Shown: in pieces, positions 18,540 through 25,711 of the stretch | Layout of the letters: the number at the start of each line of letters is the position of its first letter | Numbering within the stretch: position 1 is the first letter of the stretch | NCBI RefSeq assembly: GCF_004801885.1 | Contig: NZ_SSSM01000001.1 | Span: 744,001 to 808,000, forward strand | Length of the DNA stretch: 64,000 bases | Reading direction: 5' to 3' | From: Naasia lichenicola | Lineage (GTDB): Bacteria; Actinomycetota; Actinomycetes; Actinomycetales; Microbacteriaceae | Made by a program: the position numbers and the translations under genes | The notes under the pieces: generated by a model | What the model saw: only the letters and a program-made list of their open reading frames with translations | The model's database searches: none | Told to the model about the DNA's origin: nothing

Positions 18540-18703
18540 CCTAAACCTCTCGAGAAACGGAGTTGGAACACCCGCAACTCTATCTGGTCGCTCGCGCCCC
18601 CGCCGCTACACGCGGCGTTTCGGAAGCTGCGTGGCGCCCCCTATGAGCTCGCTGGACGCCCCCGCAGATTCCCTGTGAACGGGGGCGCGCGCAGAACACG
18701 GCC

Positions 18704-18747
18704 ATGCGGACGGAGCGCTGCCGCACACGGCAGTGTTCCGTCCGCAT
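18704..18747. repeat. 44-bp near-perfect palindrome upstream of ctaC
   Basis: Two 20-bp arms (18704-18723 and 18728-18747) are complementary except for two wobble-compatible positions, with a 4-nt loop. It lies 165 bp upstream of ctaC and 20 bp from the erpA terminator. Role unknown: second terminator, operator or dispersed repeat. Confidence 0.6.
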
Positions 18748-18767
18748 CACAGTGTCTCCGTACGAGA

Positions 18768-18799
18768 AGGGCCCGACCGTCCGTAGACGATCGGGCCCT
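18768..18799 (-). terminator. erpA terminator
   Basis: Perfect 9-bp stem AGGGCCCGA / TCGGGCCCT (18768-18776, 18791-18799), followed on the minus strand by CTTCTCGT, 14 bp after the erpA stop. Confidence 0.75.
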
Positions 18800-18813
18800 C
18801 GGTCACTGGGAGA

Positions 18814-19179
18814 TCAGTGGAAGGAGTCACCGCACGCGCAGGATCCTGCGGCGTTGGGGTTGTCGATGGTGAAGCCCTGCTTCTGGATGGTGTCCTCGAA
18901 GTCGATGGTCGCGCCATCGAGGTACGGGACGCTCATCCGGTCGACGACGACCTCGACGCCGTCGAAGTCCCGGGTGACGTCGCCGTCGAGCATGCGCTCG
19001 TCGAAGTAGAGCTGGTAGATCAGGCCGGAGCATCCGCCGGGCTGGACGGCGACGCGAAGGCGCAGGTCGTCGCGGCCCTCCTGGGAGAGCAGGCTCTTGA
19101 CCTTGCCGGCGGCACCGTCGGTCAGGCCGACGTTGTGGGTGTCGAGCTCGGGACGGTCGCTGATCGCTACGTCGGTCAT
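18814..19179 (-). CDS. erpA: Iron-sulfur cluster insertion protein (HesB/IscA/ErpA type)
   Basis: 121 aa A-type carrier that delivers Fe-S clusters to apoproteins. The three conserved cysteines are C50 (GGCSGLIYQL), C114 and C116 (SCACGDSFH). ATG 19179 has an AGAGG site 7 nt upstream; a longer in-frame ATG at 19230 lacks one. TTACACT at about 19246-19252 is a plausible -10 box giving a leader of roughly 60 nt. It stands next to the oxidase genes, as in other actinobacteria, and may serve the Rieske protein among others. Confidence 0.94.
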   Translation of the reverse strand: MTDVAISDRPELDTHNVGLTDGAAGKVKSLLSQEGRDDLRLRVAVQPGGCSGLIYQLYFDERMLDGDVTRDFDGVEVVVDRMSVPYLDGATIDFEDTIQKQGFTIDNPNAAGSCACGDSFH

Positions 19180-19327
19180 TGTGTGCCTCTCGTCGGAATC
19201 CATGTGGGCAAACGCCTGAGGTGGAGTCATCTACTGCTGGGAATCAGTGTAAACGACGAGCGCTCACCCGCTGTCGGAGTCGGCCGCATGTCCCCGCCCC
19301 CGTGCCGGCTGCCGAATGTCGCGCGTC

Positions 19328-20755
19328 TCAGGAGCGCTCGTCGAGGCGGGAGAGCAGCAGCGCCTCGCTGAGGATCGCCCGCCGGAGCACTCCCAGATGC
19401 TGGGACTCGTTGGGCGAGTGCGCTCGGGTGTCGGGGTCCTCGACGCCGGTCACCAGGATCTGCGCTTCGGGGAAGACGCGGACCAGGTCCGAGATGAACG
19501 GGATGGATCCTCCGATGCCGGCCTCCACGACCTCCGCACCCCAGCCGTCGGTGAGCGCCGCCTTGGCGTCGGCGAACGCCCACCCGCTGGTGTCGACGAG
19601 GAACGCCTCGCCGTTGTCGACGTCGGCGATGGAGATCTGCGCTCCGAGGGGGACGTTGGCGTGCAGGTGCCGCTCGATCGCAGCGAATGCCTCGCCCGCG
19701 GGCTGGCCGGGAGCGACGCGGGACGAGATGCGCACGCGGACCGTGGGGACGAGGGTGTTCGATGCGTCGCGCACCGAGGGGGCGTCGATTCCGGTGACGG
19801 TGATGGAGGGACCGAACCACATCTGGCCGTAACGGCTGCCGTCGGGGCCGCCGATCGGCTGGACTCCGTCCAGCAGTCCGGATTCCTCGCGGAAGCGATC
19901 GGCCGGGAAGTCGGGCGCGTCGATGCCGTCGAAGGTCGCGAGCCCGTCCACGGCGACGGTGCCGTCGGCGTTCCAGAGAGTGGCGAGCAGGCGGATCGCG
20001 GCGAGCATGGCGTCGGGCGCCGCTCCCCCGAACATGCCGGAGTGCACGGCGTGGTCGAGGGTCGACACGGTGAGGTTGAACGCGGCGTTGCCGCGCAGGC
20101 TGACCGTCACGCTCGGAACGGTCGTGCTCCAGTTGTCGGAATCCGCGACGACGATGACGTCGGCGGCCAGACGCTCGCGCTGCTGCTCGAGGAAGGAGGG
20201 GAAAGATCGCGATCCGAACTCCTCCTCTCCCTCGATGAAGAGGACGAGGCCGACCTGCAGGTCTCCCCCGGTCACCTCCTGCAGCGCGCGGATGGCGGCG
20301 AGGTGCGTGGCGACCCCGGCCTTGTCGTCGGAGGCTCCGCGACCGTACAGCCGGTCGCCGCGCAGGGTCGGCTCGAACGGCGGCGACTCCCAGAGCGCCT
20401 CATCGCCCTGCGGCTGGACGTCGTGGTGCGCATAGAGCATCACGGTGGGGCGACCGTTGCGGGCGGCGCGGGTCGCGAGCACGGCAGGATGGCCGAGCTC
20501 ACCGCCGCCCTCCGGTCCGGTCATCGGGGCGCGCAGCACCTCCACCGAGTCGAAGACTCCGGTCGCCCGCGCGAGCTCCGCGATGGCGGATGCGCTGGCG
20601 GCCACCGAGGCGGGGTCGTAGCCGTCCCACGAGACCGACGGGATGCGCACCAGGCCGCTCAGCTGGGCGATGGCGGTCGGAAGTCCCGAGAGGACCGCCT
20701 CTTCGAGGGCTGCTGCGCGACGGGCTCCGCCCGCTGCCGGGGTGTCACTGGCCAT
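19328..20755 (-). CDS. M20 family dipeptidase / peptidase
   Basis: 475 aa zinc-dependent M20 metallopeptidase. Metal ligands and catalytic residues are visible: YAHHDVQPQGD (H and catalytic D), GRGASDDKAGVATHL (bridging D), IEGEEEFGS (catalytic E and metal E) and a C-terminal ARAHSPNESQHL with the last histidine; the dimerisation (lid) domain starts around HSGMFGGAAPDAM. It hydrolyses small peptides in the cytoplasm. ATG 20755 is chosen because TAGGAT ends 7 nt upstream (leaderless); the frame continues further upstream into non-family sequence. The low-G+C island begins directly upstream. Confidence 0.93.
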   Translation of the reverse strand: MASDTPAAGGARRAAALEEAVLSGLPTAIAQLSGLVRIPSVSWDGYDPASVAASASAIAELARATGVFDSVEVLRAPMTGPEGGGELGHPAVLATRAARNGRPTVMLYAHHDVQPQGDEALWESPPFEPTLRGDRLYGRGASDDKAGVATHLAAIRALQEVTGGDLQVGLVLFIEGEEEFGSRSFPSFLEQQRERLAADVIVVADSDNWSTTVPSVTVSLRGNAAFNLTVSTLDHAVHSGMFGGAAPDAMLAAIRLLATLWNADGTVAVDGLATFDGIDAPDFPADRFREESGLLDGVQPIGGPDGSRYGQMWFGPSITVTGIDAPSVRDASNTLVPTVRVRISSRVAPGQPAGEAFAAIERHLHANVPLGAQISIADVDNGEAFLVDTSGWAFADAKAALTDGWGAEVVEAGIGGSIPFISDLVRVFPEAQILVTGVEDPDTRAHSPNESQHLGVLRRAILSEALLLSRLDERS

Positions 20756-20762
20756 ACGGGTT

Positions 20763-20768
20763 ATCCTA
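20763..20768 (-). promoter_or_regulatory. -10 hexamer TAGGAT, leaderless M20 dipeptidase
   Basis: TAGGAT on the minus strand ends 7 nt before the dipeptidase ATG. It marks the last base pairs of native-looking sequence before the accessory island. Confidence 0.5.
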
Positions 20769-21019
20769 AGGCGACGAATTTCGAGGAACTGCTGTTCAAA
20801 ACGGTTTCCCCTGGTTGTCCACACCTTGTCGTCGCGCACATCTTGCTTGGTCAGGTTCAGGTTGCATGCCGACGCGGTCCTAAAACTGGTTACCGCCACG
20901 AGCCGCAATTACCTGTAAATCATCGTTGCTTGTGCACGCCCGAAGGCACGACTGGCTTATCTCTTAGCAGGGACAAGGTTGTGCCTGGCACTGTCCGAGG
21001 TCGGTTCGATCCTGGATGC
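20769..21019. other. Non-coding stretch at the left end of the island
   Basis: No convincing gene, RNA or terminator was found. The plus-strand frame is open through this stretch but has no family-like sequence and no start with a ribosome-binding site until 21020. Confidence 0.5.
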
Positions 21020-21127
21020 ATGAAGCACAACTGGCCGACCACAGAAGAGCAAGCAGCCGAGTTCGACTTGCTTGAAGACCTGCTCAACGTAGTCGCGGCA
21101 CTCGCTCAGCAACTCGGACTGATTTAG
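21020..21127 (+). CDS. Possible 35-aa peptide
   Basis: A short frame starting ATG at 21020 and ending in TAG; the second half (EEQAAEFDLLEDLLNVVAAL) would form an acidic amphipathic helix. It converges on the SIR2 gene with a 4-nt overlap. No ribosome-binding site is clear, and it may be the tail of a lost gene. No function is proposed. Confidence 0.25.
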   Translation: MKHNWPTTEEQAAEFDLLEDLLNVVAALAQQLGLI

Positions 21128-22311
21128 GTAGCTAGCTCTGCGGCGATCTGAGATAGCCCTACGGCGGCAGATTCGACAATCACGTCGTGCGTCAGTGGAG
21201 GCCGCTTCTTTTGACCCAGCTGTTCGCCACCCTTGATGCCGGACAAGACTTCGCGCGCGAACGTCGGCGGATAGCTAACGAATTCCCAGGTCCTCTCATT
21301 CTTGTCAATCATGGTGAGCCTTGATGCAACGGATGAATTCAGCCAGCGAGCAATGGCCGCATTTATGTGGTCGTCTCGATAGGAGTAGCCGATGATGGTC
21401 AACCACTCGGTCGTCGCCAACATGCGATCTAGTTCGACCAGCATCGCCAAGAATGGGCCATCCGCACGCAGCTTGGATCCATGGCCAAAAACAACCGCCG
21501 GCTGACCGTTCACCGCGTTTGACGCGTTGGCCGACTCTCCTAGCTGAGATAGGGAATCCCCCCTCACACGCATGCCATCTCTCTGTAGTGACGACATGGT
21601 CCAGTCGAGCGACCCGTGGACCTTCAGTAGGCGGACATCCCGGATCCCGTTCCAATTCCAGTCGTAACCGCCCCTCCATGCGCTAAAGCCAGTGTCGTGA
21701 GTGACTTCAGCGGCATCGCAGGCCAGTTCTAGGGACCGGTCATAGTTCAGCGTGGCAATGCCGACCAGGTCCTTCGCGGTCACGATTGGCTTGAGATAGT
21801 CCACCCTGTTGGGGTCGACTCGCAGGATCTCGACCAGAGCGTCGAGCATGGCGGCCTGGAGGCGTTGGAAGGTCCGATCGCTGCTGCCCTGTGTCACCGC
21901 CTTCACGCCGGCCACAAATGCTTTCTCCACATTTCGGGCCGCGAAGTGCTGATCAGACAGCGCCTTCATAAATTCGCGACCCCATCCCGACGGCATGCTG
22001 GAGGAGTCCGACATTGCTTCCACATTCCGGTTCCAGCTACCAATGAACGCGGCCAGATCGAGAGAACGGCGGTGTTCGAGGCTACGCACGGCCGCAAACA
22101 CACGTTCAACATCAACACCATCGAAGGCCTTCCCACCCAGCCCGGTGTCGTGTTGAACGAGTGCGCCGATGACGACATGTAGAACCCGCGCCAACGTTCG
22201 GTACTGGTATTTTTCGTCGATCGAATCTGAGATCCTGCGGGTGAGTTGCACGCTGGTGGGCAGGCCTGCATCGACAGAGGCACCAGCACCGAGGAGGAAC
22301 GCCTTCTTCAC
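21124..22311 (-). CDS. Stand-alone SIR2-domain protein (candidate NADase, defence-type)
   Basis: 395 aa, GTG start 22311 with an in-frame TGA two codons upstream. SIR2-like Rossmann fold: N-terminal FLLGAGASVDAGLP (6-18) for the NAD phosphates, ATLNYDRSLE with N189 and D191, the catalytic histidine in LKVHGSLDW (H232) and IIGYSYRDDHINAAI near 306-320. This is the pattern of SIR2 proteins in anti-phage systems that deplete NAD+, not of protein deacetylases with a zinc finger. No SLOG, HerA, Argonaute or NTPase partner is fused or adjacent. The upstream SHOCT-domain frame overlaps its 5' end. Defence function is inferred from family and island context. Confidence 0.75.
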   Translation of the reverse strand: MKKAFLLGAGASVDAGLPTSVQLTRRISDSIDEKYQYRTLARVLHVVIGALVQHDTGLGGKAFDGVDVERVFAAVRSLEHRRSLDLAAFIGSWNRNVEAMSDSSSMPSGWGREFMKALSDQHFAARNVEKAFVAGVKAVTQGSSDRTFQRLQAAMLDALVEILRVDPNRVDYLKPIVTAKDLVGIATLNYDRSLELACDAAEVTHDTGFSAWRGGYDWNWNGIRDVRLLKVHGSLDWTMSSLQRDGMRVRGDSLSQLGESANASNAVNGQPAVVFGHGSKLRADGPFLAMLVELDRMLATTEWLTIIGYSYRDDHINAAIARWLNSSVASRLTMIDKNERTWEFVSYPPTFAREVLSGIKGGEQLGQKKRPPLTHDVIVESAAVGLSQIAAELAT

Positions 22312-22816
22312 TCGTCAGGTGTACCAGTCGTACTGACAGCCGAGCGAGCAACTCGGCCTTCTTGGTCGAGAACTCGTCATCAGTCAGGACACCAGCGGCA
22401 GGTAGAGCGCCGAGCTTGGTGATCAGCCCGATCACGTCATCGCGCTCGCCACTCTCGGGCGCCTGCTCTGCTTCAACAAGATTGGCTAAGAACTTGTCGT
22501 AGACAATCATTTTCGCCTTCATGACGAGGACGCGGCCGTCCTCAAAGCGCACCCGCAGACGGCCGACGGTTGTGCCGGATCTAGACGCGAGGTAGGCGCC
22601 GCTGGACCTAAGTAAGAGGTTGCCGCCGGCAATCCCCGACAGGTCGTCCTCTTGGGTAATGATCTCCAGCTTGGTGACGACAGGTAGTGGTGCGATGGTA
22701 GGCCGGGACTCGGACCTCCTTGCTTGATTCTGAAGTCCGACGTTGTCGATATAGACGACATTGTCTGAGAGCTGCATGATCTGCCACATCCCGACGCCCA
22801 GGTCACCAGAGAGCAC
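22112..22816 (-). CDS. SHOCT-domain protein, 3' end probably misframed
   Basis: 234 codons from a GTG at 22816. Residues 1-115 form an unrecognised, beta-rich domain (RLRVRFEDGRVLVMKAKMIV). About residues 125-160 are a SHOCT domain (GLITKLGALPAAGVLTDDEF, then KKAELLARL). SHOCT domains normally close a protein, but here the frame continues about 70 codons into the start of the SIR2 gene with an Arg- and Cys-rich, non-natural tail. The native end is probably near 22330, so a frameshift or lost stop is likely. The internal ATG at 22789 is an alternative start. Role unknown; SHOCT domains often mediate oligomerisation. Confidence 0.5.
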   Translation of the reverse strand: MLSGDLGVGMWQIMQLSDNVVYIDNVGLQNQARRSESRPTIAPLPVVTKLEIITQEDDLSGIAGGNLLLRSSGAYLASRSGTTVGRLRVRFEDGRVLVMKAKMIVYDKFLANLVEAEQAPESGERDDVIGLITKLGALPAAGVLTDDEFSTKKAELLARLSVRLVHLTSEEGVPPRCWCLCRCRPAHQRATHPQDLRFDRRKIPVPNVGAGSTCRHRRTRSTRHRAGWEGLRWC

Positions 22817-22921
22817 TTCAAGTCCAGGATCCAGGCCATAGAGCGAAGCTGTGGGCGATCCCTGGTGAGGGGCCTGCGCCGCTCCGCGTGAGTGCTCGCT
22901 CTACCTTGACCTCGGGCCGCC

Positions 22922-23368
22922 TCAATACTTGTTTGAACGAAGCCATTCCTCGAAGACGCGCGGACCCGCCTCGTTCGTTGCCTGGTCCCCGTTCCGCAGG
23001 GCCTCTACAAGAGCTGAGACTCGATCAGGCGCAAACGTCGCAACTGCTTTCACTGGCTTCTCGATCATCCTGAAAGGAAGATCCGTGCCGTTCACTGAGG
23101 TCTTGCAGATGAACTTCCGGCCATCGAGCAGCTTGGCACCCAGGCGACTGAAGACCTCTCCGCCCTCCTTGCCGTAAGTCAGCACTTTGATCTTCAGGAT
23201 GCCCGGGTAGGGCTCTGCCGGGTCGACAGTCGTTCTACCAGCGAAGTCGGTGAACCGCCTTACGCCTGGCTTCCCATCATCGCCGGCTTGTAGGTTCCAC
23301 TCGCCGAATCCAAGGCCAGTATGACCAGGCCATCCCCGCACCGTACCGACGTGGCTTCGATCGCGCAC
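22922..23368 (-). CDS. Hypothetical protein
   Basis: 148 aa from GTG 23368; a TTG at 23410 or GTG 23341 are alternatives and no ribosome-binding site separates them. No family is recognised. The middle (YPGILKIKVLTYGKEGGEVF, then FICKTSVNGTDLPFRM) alternates hydrophobic and charged residues like a small beta-sheet domain. The C-terminus (RVSALVEALRNGDQATNEAG, then VFEEWLRSNKY) is helical. It is divergent from the 247-aa gene. Confidence 0.5.
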   Translation of the reverse strand: MRDRSHVGTVRGWPGHTGLGFGEWNLQAGDDGKPGVRRFTDFAGRTTVDPAEPYPGILKIKVLTYGKEGGEVFSRLGAKLLDGRKFICKTSVNGTDLPFRMIEKPVKAVATFAPDRVSALVEALRNGDQATNEAGPRVFEEWLRSNKY

Positions 23369-23419
23369 CCGACATGGCCCACTAGAAGTAAGGCATGGTG
23401 CCCGGAGCAACCGCGCTCA

Positions 23420-23425
23420 TAGGGT
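23420..23425 (+). promoter_or_regulatory. -10 hexamer TAGGGT, leaderless 247-aa gene
   Basis: TAGGGT ends 6 nt before the ATG at 23432, the same arrangement as in host genes of this window. Confidence 0.45.
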
Positions 23426-23431
23426 CGACTC

Positions 23432-24175
23432 ATGTTGTTCGAAGCAGACGTCCCAGAAGGTCACCACTTCGGGGTCTCACGAACCGTCGATGGCGGCGTC
23501 GTCGGTGGTATCTATAGCGACATAACGCACAAGCTCGTTGACCAAGCAGTGTTCATGCCTGTTTACTCGGCGTCCCCATCAGAACGCATTGCCTCTGCGC
23601 CAGGTACGGCGTCCAATTCAGCGCCGCGTCTAAGCCCGATGCAGCAGCAGATCGCTGTTGCCATCACCCAGGCGCTCGTGCAGGAGATCGTCCGGCAGGT
23701 AACGCCGCTCATCGTGCAGTGGATGACCGACAAGGGCATCCCCAAGATCAAGGAAGCATGGGCCAGGGCAATCAAGCGGCCGGCGACAGAGGCGGAGTCC
23801 GCTAAGCCCCAGGCTGCGGTCGAGCCGGCCATGTTCATTGCCTCGAGCACCGGCGTTGAGGTCGCCATCTCTGAAGCCAAGGTCACCATGAGCCGCGCTG
23901 AATGGGACGAGCGCTTCCGGCTGATGGTTCGTACTGCAGAGTTCAGCGAGCAGCAGCGCCGCATCCTTGAAAAAGCAGAGATCGTCGAGGAAGGCAACGT
24001 CCTCGAAGCGAAGCCCACTGATCAGCTCACTCCGAAGCAGTTCCAGGACTCGGTCATGCAGATCCTGGAGAGCAACCCCTCGCTACTAGATGAGCACTCT
24101 GCAGGCGAATGGATCAGGATCATTGCGCAGTCTCAGAAGCCGGATGACGATGGATCGGCAGCCGCTCTGGTCTGA
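23432..24175 (+). CDS. Hypothetical protein with helical core
   Basis: 247 aa, family not recognised. A short beta-like N-terminus (LFEADVPEGHHFGVSRTVDG) is followed by a low-complexity Ser/Ala/Pro stretch, an amphipathic helical region (QQQIAVAITQALVQEIVRQV, about 71-90), and a second helical part (EWDERFRLMVRTAEFSEQQR, about 157-176). No signal peptide and no clear membrane span. It is followed 71 bp later by a membrane protein gene on the same strand. Confidence 0.6.
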   Translation: MLFEADVPEGHHFGVSRTVDGGVVGGIYSDITHKLVDQAVFMPVYSASPSERIASAPGTASNSAPRLSPMQQQIAVAITQALVQEIVRQVTPLIVQWMTDKGIPKIKEAWARAIKRPATEAESAKPQAAVEPAMFIASSTGVEVAISEAKVTMSRAEWDERFRLMVRTAEFSEQQRRILEKAEIVEEGNVLEAKPTDQLTPKQFQDSVMQILESNPSLLDEHSAGEWIRIIAQSQKPDDDGSAAALV

Positions 24176-24246
24176 GAAACGAGTCATTGTCGGGGGTCAT
24201 CGTTAGCTTCACCTTATAGCGTTCCCATAGCCGTGAGGATGTCCCG

Positions 24247-25011
24247 ATGTCCACTGAAGCCCCCGCCCACAGAGCGGAAACAGTCGATTCCGTCTCAAAG
24301 AAGCTGCTTGTCAGCAACACCGCTCTCGCGATATCAGCCGGCCTGGTTCTGCTCTCGGTGATTCGCGTCTACTACTTCTGCAACTTCGATGTGCAGGTTG
24401 CTCTTGCAACACTTTCGGTGGCCAACCGCACGCAGGTGCTGATCTCCACGATGTTCAACTTCATCACCACAGTCGTGCCGTTCCTCTTCACTATGCCCGC
24501 CGTTCGGCGATGGCTGTGGGCCGGCAATTCGAACGATGCCTCTCCTCTGCTGACTCTCCGAACAGCATTGATCTGGGTACCGCTCACTCCCCTGGTCGCG
24601 CTTTCAATGTCCATCCCGGTGGCATTCGGCTGGTTCCTCGGCGCAGCTTCTCTGTTCATCGTGCGCAAGGTGAGGAAGAGCGAGAAGCCCCCAAAGAAGC
24701 CAGCTTCAGTCATGCTCAATCCGGTCTGGATCATGTCGACCCTCGCCGGTTTTCTGATCCTCTTCACCCTCTACACGCCATGGCAGGCACGCGAAGCGAT
24801 CACCATTGCGGGCGAGCCCACGGTCGGATACGTGATCGGAGAACAAGCCGGCCAGACGCTGATCCTGGACTACGACAAGAAGGCGATGTGGGTTAAGACG
24901 AGCGACGTTGGGACCCGGGAGCTTTGCAAGCCCACGACCTCTTGGTACTCGGGCACGTTGGCCTCCATCACGAACCCCGCCGGCGTTGACTGCCTCGCGT
25001 TGGTCGACTGA
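24247..25011 (+). CDS. Hypothetical multi-span membrane protein
   Basis: 254 aa, ATG 24247 with GAGGA about 7 nt upstream and TATAGC near 24217 as a possible -10. About five hydrophobic segments: 23-41, 67-84, 104-121, 124-137 and 160-178. A soluble C-terminal domain of about 70 residues follows (GYVIGEQAGQTLILDYDKKA) with two cysteines, which would lie on one face of the membrane. Family not recognised. Membrane partners are frequent in SIR2-type defence loci, but no link is shown here. Confidence 0.65.
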   Translation: MSTEAPAHRAETVDSVSKKLLVSNTALAISAGLVLLSVIRVYYFCNFDVQVALATLSVANRTQVLISTMFNFITTVVPFLFTMPAVRRWLWAGNSNDASPLLTLRTALIWVPLTPLVALSMSIPVAFGWFLGAASLFIVRKVRKSEKPPKKPASVMLNPVWIMSTLAGFLILFTLYTPWQAREAITIAGEPTVGYVIGEQAGQTLILDYDKKAMWVKTSDVGTRELCKPTTSWYSGTLASITNPAGVDCLALVD

Positions 25012-25028
25012 CCCTGCATGCTCAGAGC

Positions 25029-25304
25029 GTGGACGATGACGACTTCGCAGTTTCGAAGGATGAGACCCTTACCGACGATCACCTCGTCCTGTGGTTCTTT
25101 GACCGTCTGAACGACTGGACTGACGAAGACGATAACGCCGGCTACCGGCTCGAGGTCGAGAAGCTGCTGCTGGCGATCTGGACAGTGCCCGCACGCGAGG
25201 TAGGCCTCGCCAAAGAGATCAGGCGCGACGTGCAGGCTTTGTTCGATCGCATCACGGACCAGCTCGTCTTTCAGCCTCCGGAGTGGATCGCGTCGTTCTT
25301 CTGA
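25029..25304 (+). CDS. Hypothetical acidic protein
   Basis: 91 aa, GTG start 18 nt after the preceding stop, so probably co-transcribed with the membrane protein gene. Strongly acidic N-terminal half (DDDDFAVSKDETLTDDH, NDWTDEDD) and a helical C-terminal half. Nothing identifies its function. Confidence 0.5.
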   Translation: MDDDDFAVSKDETLTDDHLVLWFFDRLNDWTDEDDNAGYRLEVEKLLLAIWTVPAREVGLAKEIRRDVQALFDRITDQLVFQPPEWIASFF

Positions 25305-25313
25305 TCCGCCTAG

Positions 25314-25490
25314 CCGGGAGTACATAGGGGGCTCTGTAATGACGCATGGCGAGCTGAAGCACTTGTAGCCAGAGCCAAGAAGTGGCTCCGACCCCGACCC
25401 CGATCCCGATCCCTTGCAGAGTTCGAAGCCGTGGCCACTGCCCTTCAGGCAAATGCGATGCTACAAGAGGAGGTACAGGAGGCTCCCTAG
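25314..25490 (+). pseudogene. Start-less tail of a gene
   Basis: An open frame of 58 codons without ATG or GTG at its beginning reads NDAWRAEALVARAKKWL, an Arg/Pro/Ser run, then SLAEFEAVATALQANAMLQ to a TAG at 25488. The balanced, helix-like composition suggests the C-terminal end of a protein whose 5' part was lost. Family not recognised. The rest of 25305-25711 shows no gene. Confidence 0.35.
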
Positions 25491-25600
25491 CTACCGGTTG
25501 GGAACGTTGCATTGAGCCAAGCTGTGAAGAGTTCTAGCCCTGGCTGAGAAGATGAGCGCACAAGCCGCGAAGCTGAATGACACGAACCGCGACACCGCGT

Positions 25601-25621
25601 AGATCTGGCAAAGATCTGGCA
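25601..25621 (+). repeat. Tandem 10-bp repeat AGATCTGGCA
   Basis: AGATCTGGCA occurs at 25601-25610 and again at 25612-25621, one extra A between them, about 90 bp from the end of the island. Meaning unknown. Confidence 0.6.
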
Positions 25622-25711
25622 CGGAGCCCCGTTTTGGCCCTGCTAGCTACACAAAAGACCTGATCAGCTGGCTGGTAAACTTCCAGTACTCCAGAATTCG
25701 AGGAACCCGCC

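Larger units (their letters stand above)
20769..25690. other. Accessory island of lower G+C
   Basis: From about 20769 to 25690 the sequence is visibly richer in A and T than its flanks, codon choice is more mixed, and none of the genes is a housekeeping gene. Content: small ORF, SIR2-domain gene, SHOCT-domain gene, unknown genes of 148, 247, 254 and 91 aa, and a start-less gene tail. It separates the M20 dipeptidase from the DUF3043 gene. No integrase or transposase is visible. Imperfect direct repeats AATTTCGAGGAAC (20778-20790) and AATTCGAGGAAC (25695-25706) sit near the ends. Horizontal acquisition is inferred. Confidence 0.6.

Noticed and set aside
15882-18872. Very long plus-strand frame opposite ctaD and ctaC
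   Set aside because: Shadow of the two oxidase genes, rich in His/Asp/Arg/Val, without domain resemblance.
20995-21022. GGTTCGATCC resembling a tRNA T-loop at the island edge (possible tRNA-linked att site)
   Set aside because: The flanking bases do not form the required T-stem and no acceptor or anticodon arm can be drawn upstream.
25252-25512. Minus-strand 86-codon frame overlapping the end of the 91-aa gene
   Set aside because: Composition is Arg/Pro-rich, no start signal, and it overlaps a better supported plus-strand gene and gene remnant.
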